Shown: positions 23,148-33,515 of the stretch, one piece after another
Numbering within the stretch: the stretch's first letter is position 1
How the letters are laid out: every line of letters begins with the position of its first letter
Assembly (NCBI GenBank): GCA_025201805.1
Contig: MU619248.1
Location: forward strand, 153,403-217,402
Direction: 5' to 3'
Length of the DNA stretch: 64,000 nucleotides
DNA from: Parasitella parasitica
Taxonomy: Eukaryota > Mucoromycota > Mucoromycetes > Mucorales > Mucoraceae
Made by a program: the position numbers and the translations under genes
The notes under the pieces: generated by a model
Told to the model about the DNA's origin: nothing
Databases searched by the model: none
Seen by the model: the letters and a program-made list of their open reading frames with translations, nothing else

Positions 23148-25935
23148 TCCCACAAACAACAGATTACCAAAAGCGGCTATGTCGAAGGATATTTGCACTT
23201 GGGTGCTGAGCTTTCCCGTGCGCAAGCATTTGGCTATGATATTCTCACTTTTTTGATTTTATTCAACAGTTTTATTCCCATTAGTTTGATGGTTACTATG
23301 GAGATTGTCAAATTTGTGCTCTCCTTTTTGATTCAGGCCGATTTGGACATGTATTACGATACTACTGACACTGCTGCAGTCGCTCGTAGTAGCAGTTTGA
23401 TTGAGGAACTGGGCCAAGTTAAATTTGTGTTCTCTGACAAGACGGGTACATTGACATGTAACGAAATGCAGTTCCGTGAGTGTTCTATTGCTGGTATTTC
23501 GTATGCCGAAAAGGTGGAATCAGACAAACAAGCTACAGATGGTGCTGATGATCCGACACTCCAGTATAATTTTACTCAACTTCAAGATCATTTAAAGACG
23601 CACCCAACTGCCAATGTCATTAATGAATTTTTGACATTACTGGCAACTTGTCATACCGTCATTCCTGAAGCACAAGAAGGCTCGGATAAAATTACATATC
23701 AAGCGTCTTCTCCAGATGAAGGTGCCCTGGTCAAAGGTGCTAGTGATTTGATGTACAAGTTCCACACACGAAAACCGAATTCAATTATCTGTACTCAAAG
23801 GGGACGAGAATGCGAGTATCAAGTATTAAATGTCTGTGAATTCAACTCGACTCGTAAACGTATGTCTGCCATTATTCGCGGGCCTGATGGTAATATCAAG
23901 CTTTATTGTAAAGGTGCTGATTCTGTCATTTTGGAGCGATTGGCTGAAAACAACCCATTTGTCGAGAACACACTGATTCACCTTGAAGAGTTTGCTTCTG
24001 AAGGTCTCCGTACTCTCTGTATTGCTATGCGCGAAATCCCTGAAGAAGAATATGCCAGATGGTCGCAAATCTATGACAAAGCTTCTACTACTTTGGTTGA
24101 CCGTGCTGATGAACTAGATAAAGCAGCAGAAATGATTGAACAAAACTTGTTTTTATTGGGTGCAACAGCTATTGAAGACAAATTGCAAGATGGTGTACCT
24201 GATACAATCCATACGCTGCAAGAAGCAGGCATACGAGTTTGGGTTTTGACTGGTGATCGACAGGAAACTGCAATTAACATTGGCTATTCATGTAAACTTT
24301 TGAATGAAGAGATGAGTTTGATCATATGTAATTTGGATAGCCATTGGGAAACAAAGAGCTTCTTGGAATCCAAATTAAAAGATATTAACGGTGCGATTGA
24401 ACGAGGAGAAGACTTGGAAGTAAGTTTATGCTGTTTTTTTCTCTTTGCATCATTTTAACCTCTCTTTTTTTTTCAATTTAGCCACTAGCATTTGTTATTG
24501 ATGGCAAAGCCTTAACATTTGCATTGGAAAAGGATATAGAAAAACTGTTGTTTGATTTGGCTGTATTATGTAAAGCTGTGATCTGTTGCCGAGTGTCCCC
24601 GCTTCAAAAGGCCTTGGTTGTGAAACTCGTGAAGAAATATGATAGATCCATTTTATTAGCCATAGGCGACGGCGCCAACGATGTATCCATGATTCAGGCG
24701 GCACATGTTGGTGTTGGCATAAGCGGTGTAGAGGGCCTCCAAGCAGCTCGTAGTGCGGATTTTGCTATTTCGCAATTCAGATTCTTGAAAAAACTCTTGT
24801 TGGTACATGGCTCATGGGCGTATCAGCGTTTGAGTAAGATGATCTTCTACTATTTCTACAAAAATGTAGCCTTGTATTTGACACAGTTTTGGGTAAGTTG
24901 CATACAGACCAGGGGCGATAGGTGATTAATGCGAGTATATTTAGTACGCATTTTACAACGGATTTTCGGGATCTACACTGTATGAGTCATGGACAATGTC
25001 TTGTTTCAATGTCATTTTCACCTTTTTACCGCCATTGTGCATTGGCGTTTTTGACCAATTCGTCTCGGCGAGAATGCTTGATAAATATCCTCAAATGTAT
25101 ATGCTTGGGCAAACAAACGAATTTTTTAATCAAAAGAAATTTTGGGGTTGGTTTGGCAATGCTGTATTTCATTCTTTGGTAAGTATTTAACAAGACTGAC
25201 AAGACTGACACCAGGCTCATTTTTTTTTTCCTTGTTTAATCAGATCTTGTTCTTCCTTGGTGTGGGTATGCTAAGTACAGATGGTGTGTTTGGAGACGGC
25301 CGAGTGGGCGGTCAATGGTGGGCAGGCACAGCTGTATTTACAGCTGTATTGGGTTGTATCTTGTGGAAGGGAGCATTGATTACAGAGTGAGTTGTGTACA
25401 ATTCTATTGAACATAGCAATCTAACATTTGTCTACAGCATTTGGACAAAATACACTGTTATTGGTATTCCAGGGTCAATGCTCGTTTGGTTCATATACCT
25501 ACCCCTTGTCGCATTTATCGGACCCGCTATTTCAGTTGATGTGTTTCCCGAGTACTATGGCATTGTCCCAATGCTCTGGGGAAATGTCAATTTTTGGCTG
25601 TTTGTACTGTTAGTGCCGTTCGTCTGCAATCTGCGAGATTTCTTTTGGAAATAGTAAGTCTGAGGCTCTTTTCTCTGTATAGATTACTTACTCTTTGGGT
25701 ATATAGTGCAAAGAGAATGTATCGTCCGCTCCCTTACCATTTCGTTCAGGAGATCCAAAAGTATAACTTACCTGACTATAGACCCCGTATGGACCGTTTT
25801 AGGCAAGCAGTGAACAAGGTCCGTCGGATACAACGCCTCAAAAGAAATCGTGGCTATGCTTTCTCTCAGAACGACAGTGACCAAACTAAAATTATTCGTG
25901 TTTATGATACCACCCAACAGAAGCCTCAAGGTTAA
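21306..25935 (+). CDS. DRS2: P4-type ATPase phospholipid flippase, Drs2 family
   Basis: Eleven exons: 21306-21582, 21757-22184, 22248-22346, 22405-22901, 22959-23076, 23163-24419, 24482-24892, 24945-25178, 25244-25386, 25438-25653, 25707-25935; about 1302 residues. Moves aminophospholipids to the cytosolic leaflet of Golgi/endosomal membranes, normally with a Cdc50 partner. Motifs: disordered Gln/Asn-rich N-terminus; [13 protein letters not shown] in TM1-2; A-domain [15 protein letters not shown]4 [14 protein letters not shown]; phosphorylation site [41 protein letters not shown]-terminal [12 protein letters not shown] and [17 protein letters not shown], diagnostic for Drs2. Two oddities: the usual DGET is DGEV here, and the first exon has no ATG (GTG at 21306, stop 12 bases upstream), so the start is either GTG or an ATG split by an upstream intron (A|TG). 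Confidence 0.94.
23121..23147 (+). repeat. (TC)n microsatellite in flippase intron 5
   Basis: About 13 TC units just before the acceptor CAACAG at 23162; serves as an extreme polypyrimidine tract. Confidence 0.9.
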
Positions 25936-26081
25936 CCATTTTCATTTTTACCTATTTTCCTTACTATTATAATTATATATAAAGCTTTTTTCTTGCTGTA
26001 ATCTTGTCCGCATTGGCGAATTTGAATCAATGTGATTCCACATTTTGTTTGCTATTTGAAACACTCCAAAATTGGGCATAT

Positions 26082-26763
26082 ATGCTTGCATACATACACA
26101 TATATAAGGCGCCACTTTCTTTGATATGTATCAATACACTACATTACGATAAAACGCAACATATCGATGAAAAGCAACTGTACATCGATGATGAATATCG
26201 TTTCGAGTTTGTAGCCTCGTACATGGAATTTGGTGGAAGGGACATCAAGGCTATCCAAGGCATTGCTGAAAAAGATGTGTCCTCTTGTCCCTATCCTCAT
26301 TGATTGTGTCTACAAAAAGCAATTTAAATTTGACATTACAAAGAAGCTTTTCTTAACCAAGAATGAGGGTTTCGAAGGCGAAATCGCCAAGTCTCTTGAT
26401 GAATTGACGTTAGATCATCCTCAGATCAAGTTCCGTGAGGACTTACTGGGCAAGTACCTAATTCATATACTCGAGGACCCTTACGATGATTGCTTTCTCA
26501 AGTATCTCGATTGGCTTGCCAAAACTCTCACCGATACTTCTGACAAAAAGAGTACGATTCATGTTGACTACATTTATCTTAACGCCTTGATGGGTTTTGT
26601 TGATTCTGCCATTATTAATGCTGTTCGCACTTTGCGTTTAGAACGTAATAAAGAAGGCGATGTTCTGATTGCATTCAATAATCGGATGCGGATTCAGAAT
26701 GATTACTATGCAAAGTATTACATGAACCCTTATTTCATTAATTTCATGGAAAAAGAAGTATAA
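26082..26763 (+). pseudogene. Protoglobin-family protein with a one-base frameshift
   Basis: Two overlapping plus frames together read like a protoglobin (heme globin-sensor fold), roughly 190 residues from the conserved core. Frame 1 (to 26303): HIDEKQLYIDDEYRFEFVAS, MEFGGRDIKAIQGIAE. Frame 2 (to 26763): PLVPILIDCVYKKQFKFDIT, then FLTKNEGFEG, SLDELTLDHPQIKFREDLLG, CFLKYLDWLAK, VDYIYLNALMGFVDSAIINA and RIQNDYYAKYYM. The switch falls at the AAAAAG run around 26271-26276 and needs one base skipped, so it is a real inactivating change or a sequencing error. The first in-frame ATG is 26082, but the 20-odd residues after it are not family-like, so a short 5' exon may be missed. Starts about 150 bases after the flippase stop. 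Family recalled by pattern; no structure or search available. Confidence 0.75.
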
Positions 26764-27197
26764 AGATGAAGCTGGTCAAGAGAGCCAAGCTCAAAAATAT
26801 AATATTGAGCCTATTTTCCATCATTATTGGTAGTTTGAGCTTCTGGATGTCTGCGAACAGACACTAGATTTAAACTGTATTATGTTTATAAGCATCAATC
26901 CTCCATTTATCTTCCTTTTAGCTATAGCTTACACTTTGAATTCATTTATGTTGGTAAATAGCACAAAAATGCGCGTATTTTAACGAAATCAAATACTATC
27001 CCAAAGCAAAATAACGTTGTGCGATTACTACTAAGGGCAAACTAGTTGCTTGACATCTTTGCGCAAGGATTTGACACATCAGTGAGACAATTATGCTCGA
27101 TGTTCATACTATCTTGCGCTTCCTTCCACACGATGCATTAATATACGCCAGACAGTTTCAGCAATGTATCGAACAGAATATGGCATATTTATTCAAA
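26764..27197. other. Intergenic, convergent region
   Basis: AT-rich, no credible ORF or structured element seen. Confidence 0.5.
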
Positions 27198-29452
27198 TCA
27201 ATATTCATCTGTAACAGCACCTTCACTTGCACTCTTCACAGTCATGCAGTACTTGGCTAGGACTCCCTTTGTATATTTAGGAGGCTTTGGCTGCCAGCCT
27301 TTTTTACGTTCAGCGAGCTCTTCATCAGAGATATGCAGTGTCATTTGTCTTGTATTCGCATCAATTGTTATCTTATCACCGTTCTGGACAAGAGCAATAG
27401 GACCACCTACTTGCGCCTCAGGACACACATGCCCGATGATAAAACCCTGTAATAAATCAGTTTGAATTATAGCTTGTACTTATAACCAAAGTAATGCTTA
27501 CATGCGAAGCACCAGAGAAACGACCATCAGTAACTAAAGCAACATCCTTGCCGAGACCAGCACCCATGATTGCAGCAGTTGGCTTCACTATTTTAATATT
27601 GTATTAAACCCTTCGCAAGATCATATATTTACGAAAGAAAGACTTACGCATCTAGTAAAAGTTCTATTAGCACGTAATATATGATATGTAGTAATACAAA
27701 TGCTTTACCTCTGGCATGCCAGGGCCACCCTTAGGGCCTTGATATCTAACTACAACAACAGACCCTTTAGGGATATCTTTTCTTTCCAGGGCATCAAATA
27801 TTTGATCTTCCTCATCGAATACTCTGGCGACCCCGGTGAATTTGAGGCCTTCTTTACCTGTGATTTTGGCAACTGCACCCTGAATATCCAGTATGTCATG
27901 TGCGATTTTAGTGACACAACTCCCAATATTACTTTAGATCTGTACAACTGTACCTCAGGAGCTAAATTTCCTCGTAGAATTGTCAAATGTCCGGTTGGCT
28001 TGATGGGATTCTCGATGGGATTGATAATTTGCTGACCCTCGGCAAGATCGTCAACTTCTGCCAAATTTTCTGCCTGAGTCTTTCCTGTTACAGTCAAACA
28101 ATCGCCATGTAGCATGCCCTTTCCAAGGAGGTATTTCAATACGCCTGGAACACCACCTACATTGTGAAGGTCTTCCATGACATATTTGCCACTTGGCCTT
28201 AGATTAGCTAAAAAGGGGGTCTTGTCAGAGATTGTCTGGACATCATCAATGGTGAAATCAACATCAGCAGCTTTGGCCATAGCAAGCATATGAAGCACGG
28301 CATTGGTAGACCCTCCTAAAACCATAATTGTGACAAATGCATTTTCAAATGCTTTTCGAGTTAAAATGTCTCTGGGCTTGATGTCCTTTTCTAACAGGTA
28401 GTAAATAGCTTTACCCGCACGGAGACACTCTTGAGCCTTCAATGGACTCTCGGCAGGGGTGCTGCTTGAATATGGCAACGATAAACCAAGCGCTTCAATG
28501 GCACTAGACATGGTGTTGGCAGTGAACATTCCACCGCATGCACCGCTGCCAGGACAAGCGTTCCGGATGATATCTTTTCTCTCTTCTTCCGTAATTTTGC
28601 CACTAATGAATTCGCCATTACACTCTAATGCATTACCAATGTCAATTTCACGTCCCTGACAAGATCCAACTGTGCCATATCCCTTTTTCATTGTGCCACC
28701 GTAAATAACCAATGACGGACGATTAAGACGAGCAATTGCCATGACAGCTCCAGGCATGTTTTTGTCGCATCCTGGGAGGGATATATTAGCATCGTACCAC
28801 AAAGCACTCATCACCTTGGTACACGTTATTGCAGTTTAGCGGGTAGTTTCATGCAGGCCTTTATTTTAAAAATCCGCGCTTACCGTTTCGATCGAGTCTG
28901 CAATCACATCTCTGCTGGGTAATGAGAAAGACATGCCAGCACTACCCATAGGGATTGCATCACTAACACCGATGGTATTAAATTGATAACCAACCAAACC
29001 AGCTTTCCACACGCCATCACGAACTTTGTGAGCCAAGGCATCAATATGATTGTTGCATGGATTACCATCATACCCACTATTTCAAAATGTTAAGATTCGA
29101 CGATTTTTACGCACGCCACCATTCAGTTCACGCACAATGAGGTAATACCGACTTGAGCTTTGCCCATGTCTTTATCAGTGAGTCCAGTGGCGTATACTAC
29201 ATTAATATGCATAGAAAATCAGTAAAATAAAAAGGCAATTTGTATTTAGAAATACACTACATTGAGCTTGACCCGCGCCAGCAGATGGCGTTTGAGTGAT
29301 TGCACGGCTGTACTTGTTCATGATACCTGCCTTACTTGACACTCCTCGATCTCTTGGGGCTAATTTGTGACTTGAAGGTACGTATGAATTGTTAAGATAA
29401 TCTTATAAAATGCTTAAACGAACTTGACTTACATTTGAACTTCTCCGGCCAT
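27198..29452 (-). CDS. ILV3: Dihydroxy-acid dehydratase (Ilv3)
   Basis: Nine exons: 29452-29433, 29370-29261, 29196-29136, 29076-28884, 28814-27954, 27879-27709, 27651-27648, 27587-27502, 27446-27198; 584 residues. Fourth step of valine/isoleucine synthesis, an Fe-S enzyme. Motifs: [29 protein letters not shown] and [17 protein letters not shown], whose three Cys ligate the cluster; [66 protein letters not shown]. The seventh exon is only ATGC (4 nt), flanked by TAG acceptor and perfect GTAAGT donor; it supplies the Met and first base of Leu in GMPEML, a conserved stretch that cannot be encoded otherwise. The first exon encodes just MAGEVQ plus two bases, and the N-terminus has no clear mitochondrial presequence, unusual because fungal Ilv3 is mitochondrial. 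A G-run lies in the 5' flank (29475). Confidence 0.95.
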
Positions 29453-29734
29453 TTGCTATGATTGAGAAGAGTGAGGGGGGGGGGGAGAGACGCTGGTAAT
29501 TGATTAATTTATGAAAGCAACTAAAGAGAAAGAAAATTGTAGATGAGATCTTCCTTTTATACTTGATGACACTCTAAACTTGTTTGCATACTCTCACGGT
29601 GAAAGGTACAGAATTATCCACCGCCACTCTCTTAATAATCGCGGTTGACTTGGTCAAAAGTGGGAAAGCTATCTGCTTTTCCTGAAACACAAGAAAATAA
29701 ATAAAGGTTTTTTTTTTCTGCGCAATCACCAAAG

Positions 29735-29979
29735 CAATGCAAACTGTGGTCAACCCATCCTTTGCTGTTTTCTTGAGGGATCTCATGAGTACTCTGCCTA
29801 ATGTGCCCAATTATTTTTTTGAGCCTCTTAAATTAAGCTCACCTTTGACCAAGGTTTTCGACTTGGGAAAACATCCCTCGATAGGGTTAAGGAAAGGAGA
29901 GTACGGGGGCAAAAAGCATATTTGATGGATTAAATTTTTTAAAGAGTTCTTTTACAACAGGTGATTTGTGAATTATAAC
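29735..29979 (-). mobile_element. Tc1/mariner (IS630)-type transposase relic
   Basis: Reading the minus strand from 29979: VIIHKSPVVKELFKKF, a frame change, then CFLPPYSPFLNPIEGCF, the hallmark block containing the last catalytic Glu of Tc1/mariner DDE transposases, then SKTLVKGEL and a stop. A further frame change gives GTLGRVLMRSLKKTAKDGLT, which fits the C-terminal helix. At least two frame breaks, so it is dead. The ORF seen on the plus strand here is its antisense. Confidence 0.7.
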
Positions 29980-30451
29980 AAAAAAAAGAAAAAAAAGACC
30001 AATTCCCAATCGATTTGGTGGTTAATCATTTATTTAACCTATTAATCATATGTCGTAATGCGTTTTTTAGTTTTATTAGAACTACTTTTCAAGTGATATA
30101 ATCTAATTACGACGCGAACAAGAATCAGAAATGAACATTTATTTAAAGAGATTCGATAATTTTGCTTTAGATGATCGAATGAGTTGCTCATGAACAACAA
30201 AATACTTTTAACTTAACAAGCGTTCATTTTATTAAGCAACACACTGTGGTAGAAGCATTTGAATTGACCAAATATGATCAGATAACGAATGTATTGCACA
30301 GTTCATTGCACGAAATACAAAATTATCCAAGAAATGAGCCAACTGAACAATCAATATGCCCAAATCGCATGAAGAGTTGTATATACTCATGCTTTATTGA
30401 TTAAAAAATAACCGTAGTTAAACAAATCGATAATCAAAATAGTGGGTATGT
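29980..30451. other. Decayed AT-rich intergenic stretch
   Basis: No open frame. Short coding-like fragments with many stops; probably continuation of the transposon relic or other decay. Confidence 0.4.
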
Positions 30452-31120
30452 CTAATCAAAGGAGACAGTCCATTTGCTATTGTCGTCTGTACCCTCAAAA
30501 GCAGAGACTTCGTTTTCATCGTCAGACAAATGGACATCATGTGAGTGAAGGAGCTTGCCAGTTTGGACATGGCGAATGATGACAGGTTGGTCTACTCGCC
30601 AGAACTAGATGTGTATGTACATATTCTGGTCAATCACCGCTAATTCTGTTGTTTTACCATCATATACTTACATCGTCATACTGTTCATCGTCCTCGTCAA
30701 ATTGGAGAACCTCCCAGACATCATTCTCATCCGACTCATTATCATTACCAAAGCAACTGACTTCTTGCTGACCAGAAGTAGGACTCTCAACTACGTGAGA
30801 GTGCAAGTTGGCACGAGTAGGAATGTGCTTGAGACGGATCTTATCCTCAAAGCCAACCTCGTAGCCAGGTTCTTCGTCGGTTTCTTGAGGGGGAAGGACA
30901 ATCCAGGAGGTTTCATCTCCTAGCAAAGTTGCAGAAGAGAATACCTTTTGTTGTTGAGAACCACCAGCATAATGCTCACCACCTCTGGAGGAAAGGAAAC
31001 GATTTGTGGTAACATGCTTGAGTGAAATATGATCACTTTAAAGTTGTTAGTTTCGTGATTTGGATTGTATACCTCTACTTACCCGAAGCGAATAATACCA
31101 TCTTCTTGAGGACGAGACAT
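30452..31120 (-). CDS. Small cytosolic-looking MIR-domain protein
   Basis: Three exons: 31120-31083, 30984-30672, 30604-30452; 167 residues. Begins MSRPQEDGIIRFGGGEHYAG with no signal peptide. The core GFEDKIRLKHIPTRANLHSH then GQQEVSCFGNDNESDENDVW and VIIRHVQTGKLLHSHDVHL with ENEVSAFEG and WTV at the end are two MIR (beta-trefoil) motifs like those in Sdf2, protein O-mannosyltransferases and IP3 receptors. The known relatives are secretory, so a stand-alone MIR protein without signal peptide or membrane segment is noteworthy. Possible ligand is a sugar or phosphoinositide; that is not shown by the sequence. The gene model is sound (all junctions in frame, family patterns cross splices). Confidence 0.85.
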
Positions 31121-33515
31121 TTTGTAGATATAAACTCAAAGATAAAGATATATGTACGATATGTTTGTTGCTTGGGGGGTATTTATAGTGAAAGCTATAG
31201 CGTGGAGTTATATATAGGTAAGTTGATGGAATTTGAAATCGGTTTCATTGCGCAGTTAGAAACCTTAACGTTGACCACCATTAGGTATTGCCTATTTAGC
31301 AGCCTCAAAGGGAACATTCGACATCTAGCATTGCTAAATTGCTAAATTAATTGGTAAAAAAAATATTACTATCATTATCCAAAGTATCACGCAATGCATT
31401 TGCAAGTATGAAATTTGCACAACCTCAATTACGTACATCTGTCGTCCATGGTGCATTATATGCTTGTGGTCGTGTTGCAAACGTATCACCTTTAGCCTTT
31501 TTATCTCCGTGAAATAGTGCAAATCTAAAATTATCTATCATTGTAAATACAGAGGTCCGGTTTTATTAAAACGTAATAGAATGTCATTATCAGCAGAAAT
31601 CTTTAGTACATTTCTCAGCGTGAGACCACTGCAAAAATCAAGCTTACTTCTACAATTTATAATGTATTGGTTTTTTATGAGAACCTTGTACTACCACTGT
31701 TTGTTACAGGAAAATGAGAAAAATAAATGAGAAAAGTTGATAAAGAAGGAAGACATTGATATAACTGAGCGCTAGTAATTTTGCTAAGATTCCTACCTGA
31801 TGTTGCGTGCATTGTCCACATCTCGTTGCCATACAGGTCCACAATTTTTCAGACTAGAACGGAATGCTTTGTTGCTCCCAAGTTTCAGAGTTCCAAGTTT
31901 GTGCACAGACTAAAACTGATTGACTTGATCAAGAGCGTGTTTCCTATACACAGATAATGGTCTGGATACTATAATTTTGCACGTAACTTTTTCATCGCAA
32001 TATGTTTTCACTCAAAATCCGAAATCAAGTTTCCTATTAAGCTTACTTTTCGCATGGTTTTATTATGCCCCTTATGCTCGTTAATTTTCGGTTATCACAT
32101 TCCTATGCTTGATAATTTGCATTTTGTATTCAATGATTCTATTACGCTTTCTCCTATGCTTCTTGGTGATTTTCATCTCGTAACTCCTGCATTACGATAA
32201 GCACATATTATCAGATGTCTGAATGCAAATATGGAACTGTAGATGGTGTAAGAGATCGAGTATCACGTTAATGATTTTATTACTAGAGCTTTAAATAGAT
32301 TGCCTAGCATTACTTTTGGTTTAGTGTAAAAGATTATGTTCTATTAGGTTAAAAAAAATAGATACATTCATTATTTTTCACGTAAAAAGTATGGACTCGT
32401 TTGTTTTGGCTCATAGTATTTCTTTATATAGAGAATAAAATGTACAGTATTTGCGTCCATAGGAGGAAAATGAAGTAAAATCTATTCTGTATGCATTTCA
32501 AAGCATTATGAGAATAAACCCTCCTGTCAGTCTTGCTGTCCTCATTAAAAATTCACTTATTCTCAATAATTTGAATGTTATCTTCATTGAACTGAAACCT
32601 TCTCTCATTTTCTGGAAAAAGATAATGAACAACACCTTAATCTTATTGCTATGGTAGCCTGGGAATTATAAGTAGATTCTCGAACTGTGCTTGATCACCC
32701 CGAAAGAATACAAGAAATTGGACAGTTAGAAATGTGGAAAATGCTCTTTCTATTGGCGTGTAGTAAAGTTACTTTTATGCACGACATGTTTTCCTTTTTT
32801 TTTTGTCAATTGCACGCTATCTTCAGAAGCATGAAAACAAGAGCTTTTATTTACTTGTCCAAAGTAGTGTGGGCTTTGAGCAAAGAATATATAGATTATG
32901 CTAAAAACTTTTGTGCAGTAGTTAGGCTCGACTCGATTAATAAGCATTAAAGAAAGAATCAAGTGAAAGACCCCCAGAAATAACTATATCAAAGGAACTT
33001 CTTCAAAGAGTTTGATAACGGTTCTTGTTAAACAATTTCAGGAACGAAAAGTTAGCTGCACTTGTCAAAGCTTGGAAAAAGAATATCAATGGTCGAATGC
33101 ATTAAGTATTCAAATAGCCGTAGTTTGTGAAGGATGCACGTTTAAAAAATTAAGATTCAAAATTCGCTTTAAAATCGGTCTATTTGCGTCAAAAATGTTG
33201 GATTTGATATTTTTCTCTTCACTTTTGCGTCGTTTGAAGGAACTAATTGATAGTCGAGAAAATGTAGCGCAAAAAAATCCCTTAGCTAGACACGATAAAA
33301 ATTGAAAATGGCTGAAAAATCTAATATATAACAAAGATGAAATACCGGTATGGTCATTGTAAAAGAAAAAATCATACGATTTTATGTATGAATAGAATTG
33401 CGATTGTAGCAATGGAACGTGTATGATTTTTAGATTTACAGACAAGAAATAAATAATAATAAAAATAAAATAAAAAATAAACTATATAATGATGATATGA
33501 ATGATAGAACGTAAT
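31121..33515. other. Long gene-poor region
   Basis: About 2.4 kb without an intact gene. Promoter of the MIR gene at its left end (GTTATATATAGG near 31206), the decayed ORF at 32591-32950, and AT-rich fragments with scattered coding-like pieces (e.g. SMLLGDFH-type readings near 32160). Nothing else recognisable. Confidence 0.5.
32591..32950 (+). pseudogene. Unidentified decayed coding region
   Basis: One plus frame reads TETFSHFLEKDNEQHLNLIA then MVAWEL, a TAA at 32668-32670, and continues without shift as VDSRTVLDHPERIQEIGQLE and MWKMLFLLACSK, ending at 32950. Amino-acid composition is protein-like on both sides of a single internal stop. I do not recognise the family. Confidence 0.4.

Noticed and set aside
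29737-29925. 62-codon plus ORF near ILV3
   Set aside because: It is antisense to the Tc1/mariner relic, which has the LPPYSPFLNPIE hallmark on the minus strand.
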